From the NCBI GenBank assembly GCA_004210915.1, contig SEGS01000001.1:1-64000 (forward strand): a stretch of 64,000 nt of DNA, given 5' to 3'. This DNA comes from Variovorax sp. (GTDB taxonomy: Bacteria; Pseudomonadota; Gammaproteobacteria; Burkholderiales; Burkholderiaceae_C). The notes under the pieces are model-generated. The model was not told the origin of the DNA. It saw only the letters and a list, made by a program, of their open reading frames with translations, and did no database searches. How positions within the stretch are numbered: position 1 is the first letter of the stretch; the number at the start of each line of letters is the position of its first letter. The position numbers were made by a program, and so were the translations under genes. This document shows positions 62,997 to 64,000 of this stretch, in pieces.

Positions 62997-63394
62997 ACCG
63001 CCCGCTGCCCGACCCCGCCGTCAACCCGCAAAAAGCCCGCAAAGGGCTGGAGCGCGTTTTCCATGCGACCTTGATCTCCTTGCAGGGCCTGCGCGCCGGC
63101 TGGGGAGAGCCCGCCTTCCGGCAAGAAGCCATCCTCGCCCTCGTTCTGATTCCAGCCGCCTTCTGGGTCGGCCGGAACTGGGTCGAGGTCGCCCTGCTGG
63201 CCGCCACCGTGGTGCTCGTTCTGATCGTCGAACTGCTCAATACGGCGGTCGAAGCGGCCATCGACCGCATCGGACCCGAATGGCACGACCTCTCCAAGCG
63301 CGCCAAGGACATGGGCAGCGCCGCGGTGCTGCTGTCGCTCCTCCTGTGCAGTGCCACCTGGGCAGCTGCGATCTGGCAACGCCTGACAACCTGA
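62993..63394 (+). CDS. dgkA: Diacylglycerol kinase
   Basis: A 133-residue integral membrane kinase that phosphorylates diacylglycerol to phosphatidic acid. Three helices and the signature ELLNTAVEAAIDRIGPEWHDLSKRAKDMGSAAV are typical. The start MNRPLPDP at 62993 overlaps the RDD gene stop. Confidence 0.94.
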   Translation: MNRPLPDPAVNPQKARKGLERVFHATLISLQGLRAGWGEPAFRQEAILALVLIPAAFWVGRNWVEVALLAATVVLVLIVELLNTAVEAAIDRIGPEWHDLSKRAKDMGSAAVLLSLLLCSATWAAAIWQRLTT

Positions 63395-63401
63395 TTTACC
63401 G

Positions 63402-63992
63402 ATGACCGCGAAATTTTCTGTGTGTGTGTACTGCGGCTCGCGTCCGGGCGAGCGCGAAGAGTTCGCCAGCGCGGCGGTCGCCGTCGGCCGGTGGATCGGC
63501 GAGCGCGGCGGCCAATTGGTCTACGGCGGCGGCCGTACCGGCTTGATGGGCACCGTGGCGGAAGCGACGCGCGCCGCCGGTGGCCGCGTGGTCGGCATCA
63601 TCCCCAAGGCGCTGGTCGACAGAGAGCTTGCCAACACGCTGTGCGACGAGCTGCACATAGTCGACACCATGCATGAGCGCAAAGCCATGATGGGCGAACG
63701 CGCCGATGCGTTCATCGCCCTGCCCGGCGGCATCGGTACCTTCGAGGAGCTGTTCGAGATCTGGACCTGGCGCCAGCTCGGCTACCACAACAAGCCGGTC
63801 GGCATCCTCAACGTGGCTGGTTACTACGACACGATGCTCGCCTTCCTGGCGCACGGCGTGCGCGAGGGCTTCATGGGCGAATGGCAGATGGACCTGATCC
63901 GGTCAGGCACCGAGGTTCAGCCCCTGCTCCAGGCGCTGCACGACGAATCGCGCCGCCAGCCGGGCGCGGACAAGCTCGCCGAAGTGGTCTGA
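63402..63992 (+). CDS. LOG-family protein (TIGR00730)
   Basis: A 196-residue Rossmann-like protein. VYCGSRPG near the start, GGGRTGLMG and the signature PGGIGTFEELFE are present, with HERKAMM before it. Relatives are cytokinin riboside 5'-monophosphate phosphoribohydrolases or nucleotide hydrolases; the exact substrate is not evident. It starts 7 bp after dgkA and ends 8 bp before the window edge. Confidence 0.9.
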   Translation: MTAKFSVCVYCGSRPGEREEFASAAVAVGRWIGERGGQLVYGGGRTGLMGTVAEATRAAGGRVVGIIPKALVDRELANTLCDELHIVDTMHERKAMMGERADAFIALPGGIGTFEELFEIWTWRQLGYHNKPVGILNVAGYYDTMLAFLAHGVREGFMGEWQMDLIRSGTEVQPLLQALHDESRRQPGADKLAEVV

Positions 63993-64000
63993 GCGGCGCC

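Overview
The window is a 64 kb stretch of high-GC chromosome from a betaproteobacterium, most likely a member of the Comamonadaceae close to Variovorax. This placement is inference. It rests on the ilvB-ilvH-ilvC-pssA-leuA order, the CysI/DUF934 sulfite-reductase pair, the FdxA plus TrxR-like ferredoxin reductase, the Aat/Bpt pair and the GC-rich codon use. Genes are dense and many neighbours overlap by ATGA or GTGA.

Region by region. (1) 1-3.6 kb: a truncated secreted alpha/beta hydrolase, a DUF4174 protein, an extensin-like protein and a secreted unknown. (2) 3.8-6.1 kb and 12.8-17.3 kb: a split sulfate-assimilation regulon, cysI-DUF934 and cysH-cysD-cysN. Each half is preceded by nearly the same ~140 bp promoter module with CysB-like dyads, and the second half is followed by ferredoxin and ferredoxin reductase genes. 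(3) 6.2-12.8 kb, all on the minus strand: a TetR regulator, two lipoprotein hydrolases, an FAD monooxygenase and a hypothetical protein. (4) 17.3-22.8 kb, thiamin: a TPP riboswitch in front of cytX, a convergent thiD, then thiO-thiS-thiG-thiE. (5) 22.8-26.1 kb: a decayed island at the 3' end of tRNA-Asn. It holds a frameshifted phage-type HTH gene, a degenerate tRNA-Met-like gene, AT-richer unknown genes and an imperfect second copy of the tRNA end plus terminator. A small gene with a LexA-like box lies just beyond it. (6) 26.3-43.6 kb: one long trehalose/alpha-glucan operon, glgB-glgE-treS/maltokinase-channel-like gene-glgX-treZ-malQ::treY. (7) 43.6-50.9 kb: pobA with a divergent IclR regulator, a lone molybdopterin dehydrogenase subunit, the aat-bpt protein-modifying pair and a second IclR regulator. 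(8) 51-60.5 kb, minus strand: pbpG, two different leuA genes behind a leucine-rich leader peptide and attenuator, pssA, ilvC, a DUF4282 gene, ilvH and ilvB. (9) 60.8-64 kb: an ECF-type sigma factor with overlapping DUF3619 and DUF3106 genes, then RDD, diacylglycerol kinase and LOG-family genes.

How the genes fit together. The carbohydrate operon encodes a closed loop. TreS and maltokinase turn trehalose into maltose-1-phosphate, GlgE and GlgB polymerise and branch it, and GlgX, TreY, TreZ and MalQ break the glucan back to trehalose, with a channel-like membrane protein in the same operon. The cys genes reduce sulfate to sulfide, probably with ferredoxin supplied by the neighbouring fdxA/fnr genes. 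The ilv/leu block makes branched-chain amino acids, with leucine sensing at leuL. All functions are read from sequence motifs and context only; no database search was run.
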